Part shown: piece after piece, positions 8,777 to 16,738 of the stretch | Layout: every line of letters begins with the position of its first letter | Position numbering within the stretch: the stretch's first letter is position 1 | DNA from: an uncultured Bacteroidales bacterium | Lineage (GTDB): Bacteria; Bacteroidota; Bacteroidia; Bacteroidales; Bacteroidaceae | Length of the DNA: 52,567 bases | Direction: 5' to 3' | Assembly: GCA_902798705.1 (NCBI GenBank) | Contig: CADBXS010000007.1 | Coordinates: forward strand, 1-52,567 | Translations under genes and position numbers: made by a program | Notes under the pieces: generated by a model | Databases searched by the model: none | What the model was told of the DNA's origin: nothing | What the model saw: the letters and a program-made list of their open reading frames with translations, nothing else

Positions 8777-10036
8777 ATGGAGAAAGTGGAAAAAGTGGAG
8801 AAAGGGCATGTTGCTCCCTCCGTAGTCCTTTTCGTGCTCTCTATGCTCTTCTTGTTCCTTGCTCTCTCGCTTGCGTCGTGCCAGAAGGATGACGATGCCG
8901 ACGGAGCGAAGGATGAAAGTGTGGCTCAGACGGTGTTAGTGTATATGGCGGCAGAGAATTCTCTCTCCATCTATGCCACTTACGACATGAACAGCCAGAA
9001 GTGCGACGCTGACGAAATGCTGGAATCGGTGAAGGCCATGTCGGATAACGACCGACTTGTTCTTTTCATTGACGACACTGACCTACCACGCATTTTTGTG
9101 CTGACAAACAAGACGAAGGCGAGTCATATCACTCAGCTGGAAGCTGACTATACGTTCCCTGAAGACGTGAATTCCTGTTCTCCTGTCACGTTGAAGCAGG
9201 TGCTCGACTGGACACGTTCCCATTGCCCTGCCGACGAATACGGCATCGTGTTCTGGTCACATGGCTCGGGATGGGTTCCTCAACCCAAGCGTACTTTCGG
9301 TGTGGATAACGGCAGGAATGTGGGTGGAGGCGTGAATGCCAATGTTGGTGACGAGATGGACATTTCCGAAATGACATCGGTACTGACGGATTATCCAAAG
9401 TTCGATTTCCTGTTCTTCGATGCCTGTTACATGCAGAGCGTGGAACTGTGTTACGAACTGCGCCATTGTGCTCGTCACATCATGGGTTCTCCTGCAGAAA
9501 TCCCATCTTTGGGCGCTCCTTATTCATCGCTGATGTATCACATGTTCACTGCCACGGGTGCCAATCCATCTGCCATGATGCAGTGTTACTACGACGCATT
9601 TTCCGAAGGTGGTTGTCTTCTGTCGATAGTGAATTGCAGTGAACTGGATGCCTTGGCAGCGCTCACAGGCCGATTGTTGCAGCAATACAATGATGCGGTT
9701 CCATCCGTAGATTGGGCATCTGTCCTGAACTATTTCGATTACGACAATTTTCACCACTTGGCCGATATGCCCGACTGCTACGACATGCTCTCTCTCATGA
9801 AGCACTTGCCCTCGGAAGCCGACTTCTCACAGTGGAGAGAAACATTTGTGAGGGCTGTTCCCACTCGTTTGGCTTCAGCTTTTTCTTACACGGTATATGG
9901 CAACCGATACATCGATATCGATAAGAACGAATACGGCGGATTGTCCATGTATGTTCCGCTGCCAAAATACAATGACGATTTCTTCTATTCTGAATATTGG
10001 AAGACATCGTGGGCTAATAAAACTCAAAAACAATAG
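8777..10036 (+). CDS. Clostripain-family (C11) cysteine peptidase, lipoprotein
   Basis: 419 residues. A lipobox (LSLASC, Cys about residue 35) predicts a lipid-anchored envelope protein. The caspase-like C11 fold is supported by His162 in VFWSHGSGW and Cys217 in FFDACYMQSVE, the expected catalytic pair, and by YMAAENSLS near the N-terminus, typical of the family. C11 enzymes cleave after Arg or Lys and often self-activate. The start at 8777 has a strong ribosome site (GGAAGGGG) and lies 8 bases after the preceding gene. The HPr-kinase-like gene follows 9 bases after the stop, so the peptidase is part of that set. A role in maturing a peptide or surface protein is inference. Confidence 0.87.
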   Translation: MEKVEKVEKGHVAPSVVLFVLSMLFLFLALSLASCQKDDDADGAKDESVAQTVLVYMAAENSLSIYATYDMNSQKCDADEMLESVKAMSDNDRLVLFIDDTDLPRIFVLTNKTKASHITQLEADYTFPEDVNSCSPVTLKQVLDWTRSHCPADEYGIVFWSHGSGWVPQPKRTFGVDNGRNVGGGVNANVGDEMDISEMTSVLTDYPKFDFLFFDACYMQSVELCYELRHCARHIMGSPAEIPSLGAPYSSLMYHMFTATGANPSAMMQCYYDAFSEGGCLLSIVNCSELDALAALTGRLLQQYNDAVPSVDWASVLNYFDYDNFHHLADMPDCYDMLSLMKHLPSEADFSQWRETFVRAVPTRLASAFSYTVYGNRYIDIDKNEYGGLSMYVPLPKYNDDFFYSEYWKTSWANKTQKQ

Positions 10037-10045
10037 ATAAATACA

Positions 10046-10930
10046 GTGATTAAGCAGTACAAAGTAGGTAGGCTTCCCTACCGTGTGATATTCGTAGAAG
10101 GTGGAAAGAACGGCGACGATCTGATACCTTCAAGTAAGCCTTTTGAAACTGAATTGACCGATGAGGCACCGGTGTTCGAACTGACCGTGGATGACACATT
10201 CCGACCTGAGGCAACGGGCGAGGAGATAGGACAGTTCGACTGTGGCGGCAATAATCATGGCGTGTATCAGCGTGAGGATGGTGGATACGAAATTCGCCTC
10301 ACCAATCATCTCGGACAGCAGTGTTGTCTGCTGGGCACGAATGCTGATTTCTCGAAGGGAAGTGTTGCTCTCAATGGCAACTATTCCATGCGCAGTTTCG
10401 GTCTGAACAACACACTGATGATTATGTATGCCTTCTCCGCTGCACATCTCAACACCATGCTTTTCCATGCTTCTGTTGTTCGTGAGAAAGGTTACGGCTA
10501 TCTGTTCCTCGGCGTGAGCGGAACGGGTAAGAGTACACACACCGGCAACTGGCTGAAGTATATCCCTGGTACCGACCTGATGAACGACGATAACCCTGTG
10601 GTGCGCTTCATCGACGGGCAGGCCATCGTGTTCGGAAGTCCTTGGAGCGGAAAGACTCCTTGCTATCGCAACGTGGAGGCTCCTATTGGTGCGTTCGTGC
10701 AGCTCAAACAGGCTCCTGAGAACAAGATTCGTCGTCAGAACGTCATCGAGGCATTCGCTTCGCTGCTTCCTTCTTGCTCGGTCATGAAGTGGGACAAGCG
10801 CGTCTATGGCGGACTCTGCGACGGTGTCACTCGTCTCATCGAGAATGTCCCTACTTACTTCTTGGAGAATCTGCCTAATGAGGATGCTGTCCGCTTGTCG
10901 TACGATACCATCCACGTGAAACAGGTATAA
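10046..10930 (+). CDS. HPr kinase/PEPCK-like ATP-binding protein
   Basis: 294 residues starting with GTG. Residues 156-164 form a P-loop (GVSGTGKST) with a following His, as in HprK-type kinases. MNDDNPVVR (about 179-187) supplies the acidic metal site, and SPWSGKTPCY matches the later conserved loop of HprK-like proteins found beside PqqD genes. The N-terminal 130 residues are beta-rich and unrecognised. True HPr kinases regulate sugar uptake; members next to PqqD and peptidase genes more often belong to peptide-modification systems, for example lasso-type clusters, so the substrate here is unlikely to be HPr. It lies between a C11 peptidase and a broken S24-like gene. Confidence 0.8.
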   Translation: MIKQYKVGRLPYRVIFVEGGKNGDDLIPSSKPFETELTDEAPVFELTVDDTFRPEATGEEIGQFDCGGNNHGVYQREDGGYEIRLTNHLGQQCCLLGTNADFSKGSVALNGNYSMRSFGLNNTLMIMYAFSAAHLNTMLFHASVVREKGYGYLFLGVSGTGKSTHTGNWLKYIPGTDLMNDDNPVVRFIDGQAIVFGSPWSGKTPCYRNVEAPIGAFVQLKQAPENKIRRQNVIEAFASLLPSCSVMKWDKRVYGGLCDGVTRLIENVPTYFLENLPNEDAVRLSYDTIHVKQV

Positions 10931-10971
10931 CCGATGCTCCTTGCACCTTTAAATGTTAAAAGCGTTTTGAA

Positions 10972-11389
10972 ATGAAGGTCATACAGCTATCCAATGCTGA
11001 GTTCCTGCCGCATGTGACAGGATTGGTGGCAGAAGGACACAACGTGTCCATTCGTGCCAAAGGTCAATCGCATCGACAAGATTGAGGATGCCCAAGGCAA
11101 GGCGGTGAAGGGAAAAACCTCCGACACCCATGCCAAGGTCACACTCCGTGGCGATGGCAACGTCAGGAACAAGGTGAATGGAGGTGTGGAGCATTGCGAG
11201 TTGCGCGACATTCGAGCCCTCTGCAGTCAATTCATTCGCAAGGGCAAGACTTGGGACCTTCGTACTTCCCGCTTCTGGAAACTCTATTCCTGGGCATGGC
11301 CGCGCCTCCTGCCGGCTCGTCGCTACTTGCTGGCGCTCTACAAATTGCTCTGGTTGCACGAATTGCCTTATCGCTGGCAGCGTCATTGA
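10972..11389 (+). pseudogene. S24/S26-type peptidase-like gene with internal deletion and frameshift
   Basis: Frame 1 starts at ATG 10972 and reads MKVIQLSNAEFLPHVTGLVA then EGHNVSIRAKGQS before an early stop. The family continues with SMxPF, the catalytic Ser box. Frame 2 resumes at about 11057 with VNRIDKIEDAQGKAV, TLRGDGN, EHCELRD and ends in WPRLLPARRYLLALY, the usual C-terminus of this small signal-peptidase-like family found beside PqqD genes. About 40 residues containing the catalytic Ser and following strands are missing. The junction lies around an ATCG microhomology near 11066-11075. Function is almost certainly lost if the sequence is right. Confidence 0.72.
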
Positions 11390-11449
11390 TTCCTGCCCTG
11401 CAGCGACTTTTCCCCTAACGAAAACAAAACTTCAAATATCAATAACAAC

Positions 11450-11719
11450 ATGAAAATCAAAGACGGATTTGAACTTCGTAGCATCTGTGGTGAGAACATC
11501 ATCATTGCTCACGGAAAGCAAAACATCAATTTCACAAAAGTGATTAGTTTGAACGAATCAGCAGCCGATGTGTGGAATGCTCTTGTTGGTAAGGACTTCA
11601 CCATCGACGATATGGCAAAGGTCATTACCGATACATACGAAATCGACGAAACCACTGCAAAAGCCGACTGCGAGAAACTTCTGGCCGACTGGAAGGAAGT
11701 GGGCTTCATCGAGGACTAA
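11450..11719 (+). CDS. PqqD-family peptide-recognition protein
   Basis: 89 residues matching the PqqD fold: a beta-hairpin start (FELRSICGENIIIAHG), the conserved LNESAADVWNAL core, then a helical part with DMAKVITDTYEID. PqqD-like proteins bind leader peptides of ribosomally made, modified peptides and deliver them to the modifying enzyme. It lies 60 bases after the broken S24-like gene, in the same direction, and is followed by a strong terminator that closes the set. No candidate precursor peptide gene is visible between 8178 and 11732. Confidence 0.85.
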   Translation: MKIKDGFELRSICGENIIIAHGKQNINFTKVISLNESAADVWNALVGKDFTIDDMAKVITDTYEIDETTAKADCEKLLADWKEVGFIED

Positions 11720-11731
11720 TATTACTTTTTT

Positions 11732-11818
11732 ACGAAAACGATAACGAATCTTTAGCTCTGCGTAGCCAAAACTGCCATCCAATTGGCAATCCCCTTCGTT
11801 ATCGTTTTCGTTTTTTTT
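11732..11818. terminator. Long-stem terminator after the PqqD gene
   Basis: ACGAAAACGATAACGAA (11732-11748) is perfectly complementary to 11795-11811, and a run of eight T ends at 11818. The 46-nt loop carries a nested stem (TGCCA with TGGCA). It closes the C11/HprK/PqqD gene group. Confidence 0.85.
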
Positions 11819-11842
11819 GAATCATTCTTAATTCTTCACTCT

Positions 11843-11886
11843 TCATTCTACTCCCCTCACCTTAGGAGAGGGGTTGAGGGTGAGGC
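11843..11886 (-). repeat. Dispersed hairpin repeat, copy 2
   Basis: Reverse-orientation copy of the CCTCACC...AGTAGAATGA element, between the PqqD terminator and the CE15 esterase gene. Unlike most copies it does not follow a stop codon in the sense orientation. Confidence 0.75.
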
Positions 11887-11906
11887 TTTTCACTCTATTT
11901 ATTATC

Positions 11907-13127
11907 ATGAAAAAGACACTATTACTATCATCCCTTTTCTTGTGCTCCACCGCTTTTGCACAACGAGTTCCCTTTGTGTACGACCAGGAAAACACAGGTG
12001 CTAACGTACAAGTCGATTTGCCTTCCGTAGCAGACCTTCCTGCGGTCGAGACACTCACAGACCCACTGATGTGGTCCAATGGAAAAGGCCGTGTGAAGAA
12101 CTTCTCCGAATGGAGCCAGCGCCGAGGCGAGATTGCCAAGGAAATTCAGCATTACGGCATTGGTATTAAACCCGCCGTCAATCTTCAGAACGTGCATCCT
12201 CGCATGGATGGTGACACACTCATTGTCGATGTGGAGCGCAACGGCAAGACTCTCACCCTGCGCATGACGCTTCATTATCCGAAGACAGGCACAGCTCCTT
12301 ATCCCCTCATGATTGGCACCAGCCACAACTCCCTTCCTTCGTGGATCATTCTGGAGCGACCAATTGCATATGCCACATACCACGAAAGTCAGGTGAATCC
12401 CTATTCTCAGTTTGGTGGAGAGAAGGGTGGGAGAGGAACCTATCCGTTCGACACGCTCTATCCCGAATACAAGGACAATGGAGCTTATGCTGAATGGGCA
12501 TGGGGTATCAGCCGATTGCTCGACGGACTTCAGATACTCGGTCCTGAAAAGACACGAATCGACATGAAGCACATAGGTGTCACCGGTTGTTCCTATGCAG
12601 GTAAGATGGCAATCTATTGCGGAGCCTTCGACGAGCGCATTGCCCTCACCATTGCCCAGGAGCCTGGAGGTGGAGGAGCAGCAGCATGGCGTGTGTCGAG
12701 CACCATGACCGAAGTGGAAAGTATCGACCGCACCGACTATCATTGGTTCCAGGAGAGTCAGAAAACCAATTTCGGTGGTGAGAATGTGAAGCGTTTGCCA
12801 TACGACCAACACGAACTCTGTGCCATGGTTTGTCCTCGTGCCTTACTCCTTTTGGGTAATCCCGACTACAAATGGTTGGCCGACGAGGCGATGTATGTGT
12901 CAGCCAACGCAGCGAAGAAGGTTTGGGCAGCCTTCGGCATAGCCGATCGCATGGGTTATTCCATTCAGGGAGGACATCCTCACTGCATGCTTCCCGCTGT
13001 GCAGTGCCCTGAAGTGGAAGCCTTCATCGACCGATTCCTCTTAGGCAAGGATTATATGCGTGGCAACGTTGCCATCGCCCCTATGTTTGAGGGTAACGTT
13101 GATTTAAAGAAATGGATACAGTTTTAA
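11907..13127 (+). CDS. CE15-type glucuronoyl esterase-like hydrolase
   Basis: 406-residue secreted alpha/beta hydrolase. The start at 11907 begins a signal peptide (MKKTLLLSSLFLCSTAFA); the frame is open from 11874 through repeat sequence, which is not used. The nucleophile elbow is VTGCSYAGKMA with Ser229; the catalytic Glu is probably Glu252 in IAQEPGGGG, and the His is 357 or 359 in GGHPHC. CE15 enzymes cut ester links between lignin and 4-O-methylglucuronate on xylan. Classical CE15 members have GCSRxGKxA, and the Arg is part of the oxyanion hole; here it is Tyr, which may change specificity. No partner gene is adjacent; PL11 and GH43 enzymes occur elsewhere in the window. Confidence 0.82.
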   Translation: MKKTLLLSSLFLCSTAFAQRVPFVYDQENTGANVQVDLPSVADLPAVETLTDPLMWSNGKGRVKNFSEWSQRRGEIAKEIQHYGIGIKPAVNLQNVHPRMDGDTLIVDVERNGKTLTLRMTLHYPKTGTAPYPLMIGTSHNSLPSWIILERPIAYATYHESQVNPYSQFGGEKGGRGTYPFDTLYPEYKDNGAYAEWAWGISRLLDGLQILGPEKTRIDMKHIGVTGCSYAGKMAIYCGAFDERIALTIAQEPGGGGAAAWRVSSTMTEVESIDRTDYHWFQESQKTNFGGENVKRLPYDQHELCAMVCPRALLLLGNPDYKWLADEAMYVSANAAKKVWAAFGIADRMGYSIQGGHPHCMLPAVQCPEVEAFIDRFLLGKDYMRGNVAIAPMFEGNVDLKKWIQF

Positions 13128-13169
13128 ATGAAGAATGAAGAATTTGGTCACTCCAATTCTTCATTCTTC

Positions 13170-13210
13170 GTTCTATTCCCCTCGCCTTGGGAGATGGGTT
13201 GGGGTGAGTC
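13170..13210 (-). repeat. Dispersed hairpin repeat, copy 3
   Basis: Diverged copy lying 3 bases beyond the cydB stop, in the same orientation as cydB. Confidence 0.65.
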
Positions 13211-13213
13211 TCT

Positions 13214-14374
13214 TTAATAAGCTTCCTCATCCCCTGCAATTTCTTGCCTGTCGATTTTCTTCTTGTCCATTGCACGCCATGCATAGACGATGTAGGCAAG
13301 GACAAACGGAATGAGGATGCTCACGTAGGCCATAGTTCGGAGTGTAAATTCACTACTGCATGAATTTTCGATGGTGAGCGAACTTTGCAGGTCCACGTTC
13401 GACGGATAATAAGCTGTGTTGAAAAGACCTGCACAGAGCAGCAGCGCCAGCACTGTCATCACTGTACCGATGCCAGCCAACCATATCCCTTTCGTGAAAG
13501 GCTTCCCGTCTTTCTGCTTCAGCCACAGGGTGAAGGTAATACCGTTTACCACCATCACCACACCCACGAGGAAGAGTGCGAGCACAGTGAACGAACCAAA
13601 CATATTGTGGAAGTATTTGTTTGGTTCCATGTATATCTCTCCCGTTGTTGAGTCGTAGGCATAGCCGTCTTTCATAAGCAAATGAAACACGAACATAAGG
13701 AAGAACACGAGGAAGTATATCGTGTTCACCAGCAAGCGCTTCTGACTGTGTTGGCAGATGATGTCGTCGTTCACGTTGTTGATATAGTAAAGTGCACCGA
13801 GGATGCGCGAGAGGAACACCACAGCCAATCCAAAGACGATGTTCCAGATGTCAAGCAGTGCATCCAGTCCGTGACTCCTGTTAGCCCACTGACTGATGAT
13901 AGGCTGGAACTCGTTGGCGATGTTCTCCTTCTGCACGATGAAGTTCGAACCGTCGAAGAACGTAGCCACAGCACCGCCCAGCAGCAGTGGTCCCACAATG
14001 CCATTGATGACGAGGAACACCTGGAAAGTCCTTGTGCCCAACAGGTTGCCCAATTTATTCTGAAACTCATAGCTCACCGCTTGCAGCACGAACGAGAACA
14101 GGATAATCATCCACAGCCAGTAGGCACCGCCGAAACTCGTGCTGTAGAACAGAGGGAAGGAAGCAAAGAAAGCACCGCCGAAGGTGACTAGAGTAGTAAA
14201 CGTGAATTCCCATTTCCTTCCTGTTGAGTTCACCAACATTCGGCGTTCCTCCTCTGTTTTCCCTATTTGGAAAAGCAGCGAGTTACCACCCTGAACAAAC
14301 ATGAGAAACACGAGCAGGGCTCCCAGTAATGACACCAGGAACCACCAGTATTGTTGTAAGAATTCGTATGACAT
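13214..14374 (-). CDS. cydB: Cytochrome bd oxidase subunit II
   Basis: 386-residue integral membrane subunit of the quinol-oxidising bd terminal oxidase. The start at 14374 gives MSYEFLQQYWWFLVSLLGAL, the usual short N-terminus and first helix; the open frame further upstream codes for no conserved residues. About nine hydrophobic segments follow, including SFVLQAVSYEFQNKLG, a region conserved in CydB where Arg is usual near the quinol side. The C-terminus is short and acidic (GDEEAY). It is downstream of cydA, separated by about 155 bases that contain a hairpin repeat, which may lower its expression relative to cydA. Confidence 0.95.
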   Translation of the reverse strand: MSYEFLQQYWWFLVSLLGALLVFLMFVQGGNSLLFQIGKTEEERRMLVNSTGRKWEFTFTTLVTFGGAFFASFPLFYSTSFGGAYWLWMIILFSFVLQAVSYEFQNKLGNLLGTRTFQVFLVINGIVGPLLLGGAVATFFDGSNFIVQKENIANEFQPIISQWANRSHGLDALLDIWNIVFGLAVVFLSRILGALYYINNVNDDIICQHSQKRLLVNTIYFLVFFLMFVFHLLMKDGYAYDSTTGEIYMEPNKYFHNMFGSFTVLALFLVGVVMVVNGITFTLWLKQKDGKPFTKGIWLAGIGTVMTVLALLLCAGLFNTAYYPSNVDLQSSLTIENSCSSEFTLRTMAYVSILIPFVLAYIVYAWRAMDKKKIDRQEIAGDEEAY

Positions 14375-14482
14375 AATATGCAAACTTGAATTAGTTAAAA
14401 GTTTTATTTTTAAAGGAACGATAACCGCCATCTGGATGGAACGTTCGGGTTAAGGTTGAAATCTCTTTCAGTCTTCATTTTT

Positions 14483-14526
14483 ACATTCTACTCCCCTCGC
14501 CTTCGGAGAGGGGCTGGGGGTGAGGC
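14483..14526 (-). repeat. Dispersed hairpin repeat, copy 4
   Basis: Near-consensus copy 3 bases beyond the cydA stop, in the orientation of cydA and between cydA and cydB. Confidence 0.8.
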
Positions 14527-14529
14527 CTT

Positions 14530-16089
14530 TCATTTTTCCCCTTCTGGTCCCTTCTTGATTTGCTTGCAGAGTATGCTGATTTCCACTGCGAGCATCGTGG
14601 TGAAGAGGATGAGGAAGAGGAAGAAAGTAATCATCACACTTTCCGTTTGCAGGTCGCTCACACCCACCCACGTTGGCAGCATGTCCTGGATGGTCCATGG
14701 TTGCCGACCGAACTCAGCCACCAGCCAACCGCTTTCGCTCACGATATACGCAATCGGTATGCACGCCAAAGCCAACCAGTGCAGCCACTTCGGTTTCGTG
14801 ATGTCCTTCTTGTAGAGGAAGAAGAGAATCAGCGCGAAGAGCAGGATGAAGAGGCATCCGCCACCTACCATCACGCGGAACGCGTAGAAGCACACTGGGA
14901 TGTAAGGCACAATCTGCTCGCTCTCCTTCACGTAGCCATAGCCGAAGTATTTCATGTTCTCAGCCATCACGCTTCTCGCGGCATCCATTGCAGCTGAGTC
15001 GCCCTTCTTTTTCGCTTCGCGGAACTGTTGCAGCGCTATGATGGCCTTCTGTCCCCGTTCTATCTTCTCTTTCAGCGACATCTCCACCGTTCCGTCATCC
15101 TTCGTGTAGCCGTTGATGATGTCGTTCACACCAGGCACAAAACCGTGCAGGTCGTGTGTAGCCAGGAAGGAGAGTGCGTAAGGCACGGCAATGCGGAAAG
15201 GAGCTTCCTCCTCGTTCTCGTAGTCAGGTTGCTTGAACGGGTTGACAGCCGAAATCACCGTCAGCGACTGGTCCGTGCCGCCGTTGTAGAGCGCTTCCAT
15301 TGCAGCCAGTTTCATCGGTTGCGTCTGTCCCACCGTGTAGGCCGAGTGGTCGCCCGAGATGGCAGCCAGCAGAGAAGCTGTCAATCCCACGATGGCACCA
15401 ATCTTCATACTGGCCTTCGCAAATTCCACGTGGCGCCTCTTCAGCAGATACCAGCAACACACGCCCACGCAGAACACCGCGCCTACCACCCAGGTGGAGA
15501 TGGCTGTGTGCACGAACTTGTCGATGGCCACGGGTGAGAGCGCCACGTCTGCAAAGCTCGTCATCTCGTTGCGCACCGTGTCGGGATTGAATTCCTGTCC
15601 CACGGGGTATTGCATCCAAGAGTTGGCCACCAGAATCCACCATGCAGAGATTGTCGCGCCCAGTCCCGTGAGCCAGGTGGAAGCCAGGTGGAAGCCCTTC
15701 GACACTTTGTTCCAACCGAAGAACATCACTGCCACGAAGGTCGATTCCATGAAGAACGCCACGATTCCCTCGATGGCGAGGGGAGCGCCGAACACGTCGC
15801 CCACCAGCCACGAGTAGTTGCTCCAGTTCGTGCCGAACTCAAATTCGAGGATGATGCCCGTGGCGATGCCCATGGCGAAGTTCACACCGAAGAGCCGTTG
15901 CCAGAACTTCGCCGTGTCCTTCCAGAACTCCTTGCCCGTGCGGTAGTAGCATGTTTCCATGATGCCCATGATGACAGCCAGTCCCAAGGTTAGTGGAACA
16001 AAGAGCCAGTGGTAGATGGCTGTGAGGGCAAACTGTGCTCTCGCCCAGTTAATCATACTGGTGTCGAGGTCTAAGAGTAAGTTCGTCAT
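14530..16089 (-). CDS. cydA: Cytochrome bd oxidase subunit I
   Basis: 519-residue membrane subunit carrying hemes b558, b595 and d and the quinol site. The N-terminus MTNLLLDLDTSMINWARAQF has the conserved arrangement leading to the heme-ligand His of ALTAIYHWLFVPLTLGLA. The GRQPW signature near the C-terminal part (VAEFGRQPWTIQDMLPT) is intact. The periplasmic Q-loop has an insertion-poor stretch rich in Lys and Glu (LKEKIERGQKAII). Gene order on the minus strand is DUF4492, cydA, cydB. The complex lets anaerobes respire or scavenge traces of O2. Confidence 0.96.
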   Translation of the reverse strand: MTNLLLDLDTSMINWARAQFALTAIYHWLFVPLTLGLAVIMGIMETCYYRTGKEFWKDTAKFWQRLFGVNFAMGIATGIILEFEFGTNWSNYSWLVGDVFGAPLAIEGIVAFFMESTFVAVMFFGWNKVSKGFHLASTWLTGLGATISAWWILVANSWMQYPVGQEFNPDTVRNEMTSFADVALSPVAIDKFVHTAISTWVVGAVFCVGVCCWYLLKRRHVEFAKASMKIGAIVGLTASLLAAISGDHSAYTVGQTQPMKLAAMEALYNGGTDQSLTVISAVNPFKQPDYENEEEAPFRIAVPYALSFLATHDLHGFVPGVNDIINGYTKDDGTVEMSLKEKIERGQKAIIALQQFREAKKKGDSAAMDAARSVMAENMKYFGYGYVKESEQIVPYIPVCFYAFRVMVGGGCLFILLFALILFFLYKKDITKPKWLHWLALACIPIAYIVSESGWLVAEFGRQPWTIQDMLPTWVGVSDLQTESVMITFFLFLILFTTMLAVEISILCKQIKKGPEGEK

Positions 16090-16140
16090 ATTCGTTAGTT
16101 TTAGTTTTTTATCGTTACTTAAATCGTCACTTTTCGTTAC

Positions 16141-16359
16141 TTATTGTCTTGAGGTGATTTCAGTGCTGACAAACTCAGCTTCCTCTCCCTTTTTCGAGTG
16201 GTGGGAGATGAAGTTGGGGAAGAAGAACAGTTTCAGTACAACAAAGATAATGAACAGCTTGATGAGAATCACTGTCCAGAGCGTTTTTCCTATCGTCATA
16301 TTTCTGAACCCGTCGTAATACAGGTGCCAGACATTCTGCCAAAATCCTTGTTTTTCCAT
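16141..16359 (-). CDS. DUF4492 small membrane protein, first gene of the cyd operon
   Basis: 72 residues with a single hydrophobic helix (about 23-47: TLWTVILIKLFIIFVVLKLF) and a polar C-terminus rich in charged residues. The N-terminus FWQNVWHLYYDGFRNMTIGK is typical of DUF4492 proteins, which precede cydA in Bacteroidota. The gap to cydA is 51 bases. A small accessory subunit comparable to CydX is a reasonable guess from context but not shown. Confidence 0.82.
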   Translation of the reverse strand: MEKQGFWQNVWHLYYDGFRNMTIGKTLWTVILIKLFIIFVVLKLFFFPNFISHHSKKGEEAEFVSTEITSRQ

Positions 16360-16414
16360 GGTGAAAAGGTTTTTCTGATTGGCAATCGTGCGACATGTCG
16401 ATTCAAGATGTTGG

Positions 16415-16445
16415 CAAAGATAATTAATGGTTTTTTAACAGCAAA
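16415..16445 (-). promoter_or_regulatory. Promoter of the DUF4492-cydAB operon
   Basis: On the minus strand TATCTTTG (16422-16415) lies 19 bp from TTTG (16445-16442). Transcription would start near 16408, about 50 nt before the DUF4492 ATG. Confidence 0.72.
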
Positions 16446-16531
16446 ATTTAACGATAAAAAAATGGATAAAAAGATTTAGGAGTGTTGGAATGTGCTTATG
16501 AAAATATTTTAATTCGTATCTATATAAATAA

Positions 16532-16651
16532 TGAACTTTCATTGTAAAATTTTTGAACGTTCAAAATTAAGAAAATGAACGTTCAAAAAAATAGAAATGA
16601 ACGTTCAAAATTTTTAAGATGAACGTTCAAAATCTTTATATTGAACTATCG
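16532..16651. repeat. Six-unit 22-bp tandem palindrome array
   Basis: Units begin at 16532, 16554, 16576, 16598, 16620 and 16642, exactly 22 bp apart. Each opens with a 10-bp palindrome (TGAACGTTCA in the four central units; TGAACTTTCA and TGAACTATCG at the ends), followed by 12 bp of A/T-rich, non-conserved sequence. The array fills much of the gene-free stretch 16360-16738 and ends about 87 bp upstream of the cyd -33 box. A binding array for a dimeric protein is inferred. Confidence 0.85.
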
Positions 16652-16738
16652 ACGAATTTCACAATCCCCAATACAAAAAATAAGGATGCAAAGACTATTA
16701 TCTTAGCATCCTCAATAAAACATTTTAAAAGGCAAAGA

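Noticed and set aside
10130-10915. 261-codon minus-strand frame opposite the HprK-like gene
   Set aside because: It covers a gene with P-loop and other motifs and has no recognisable motif itself.
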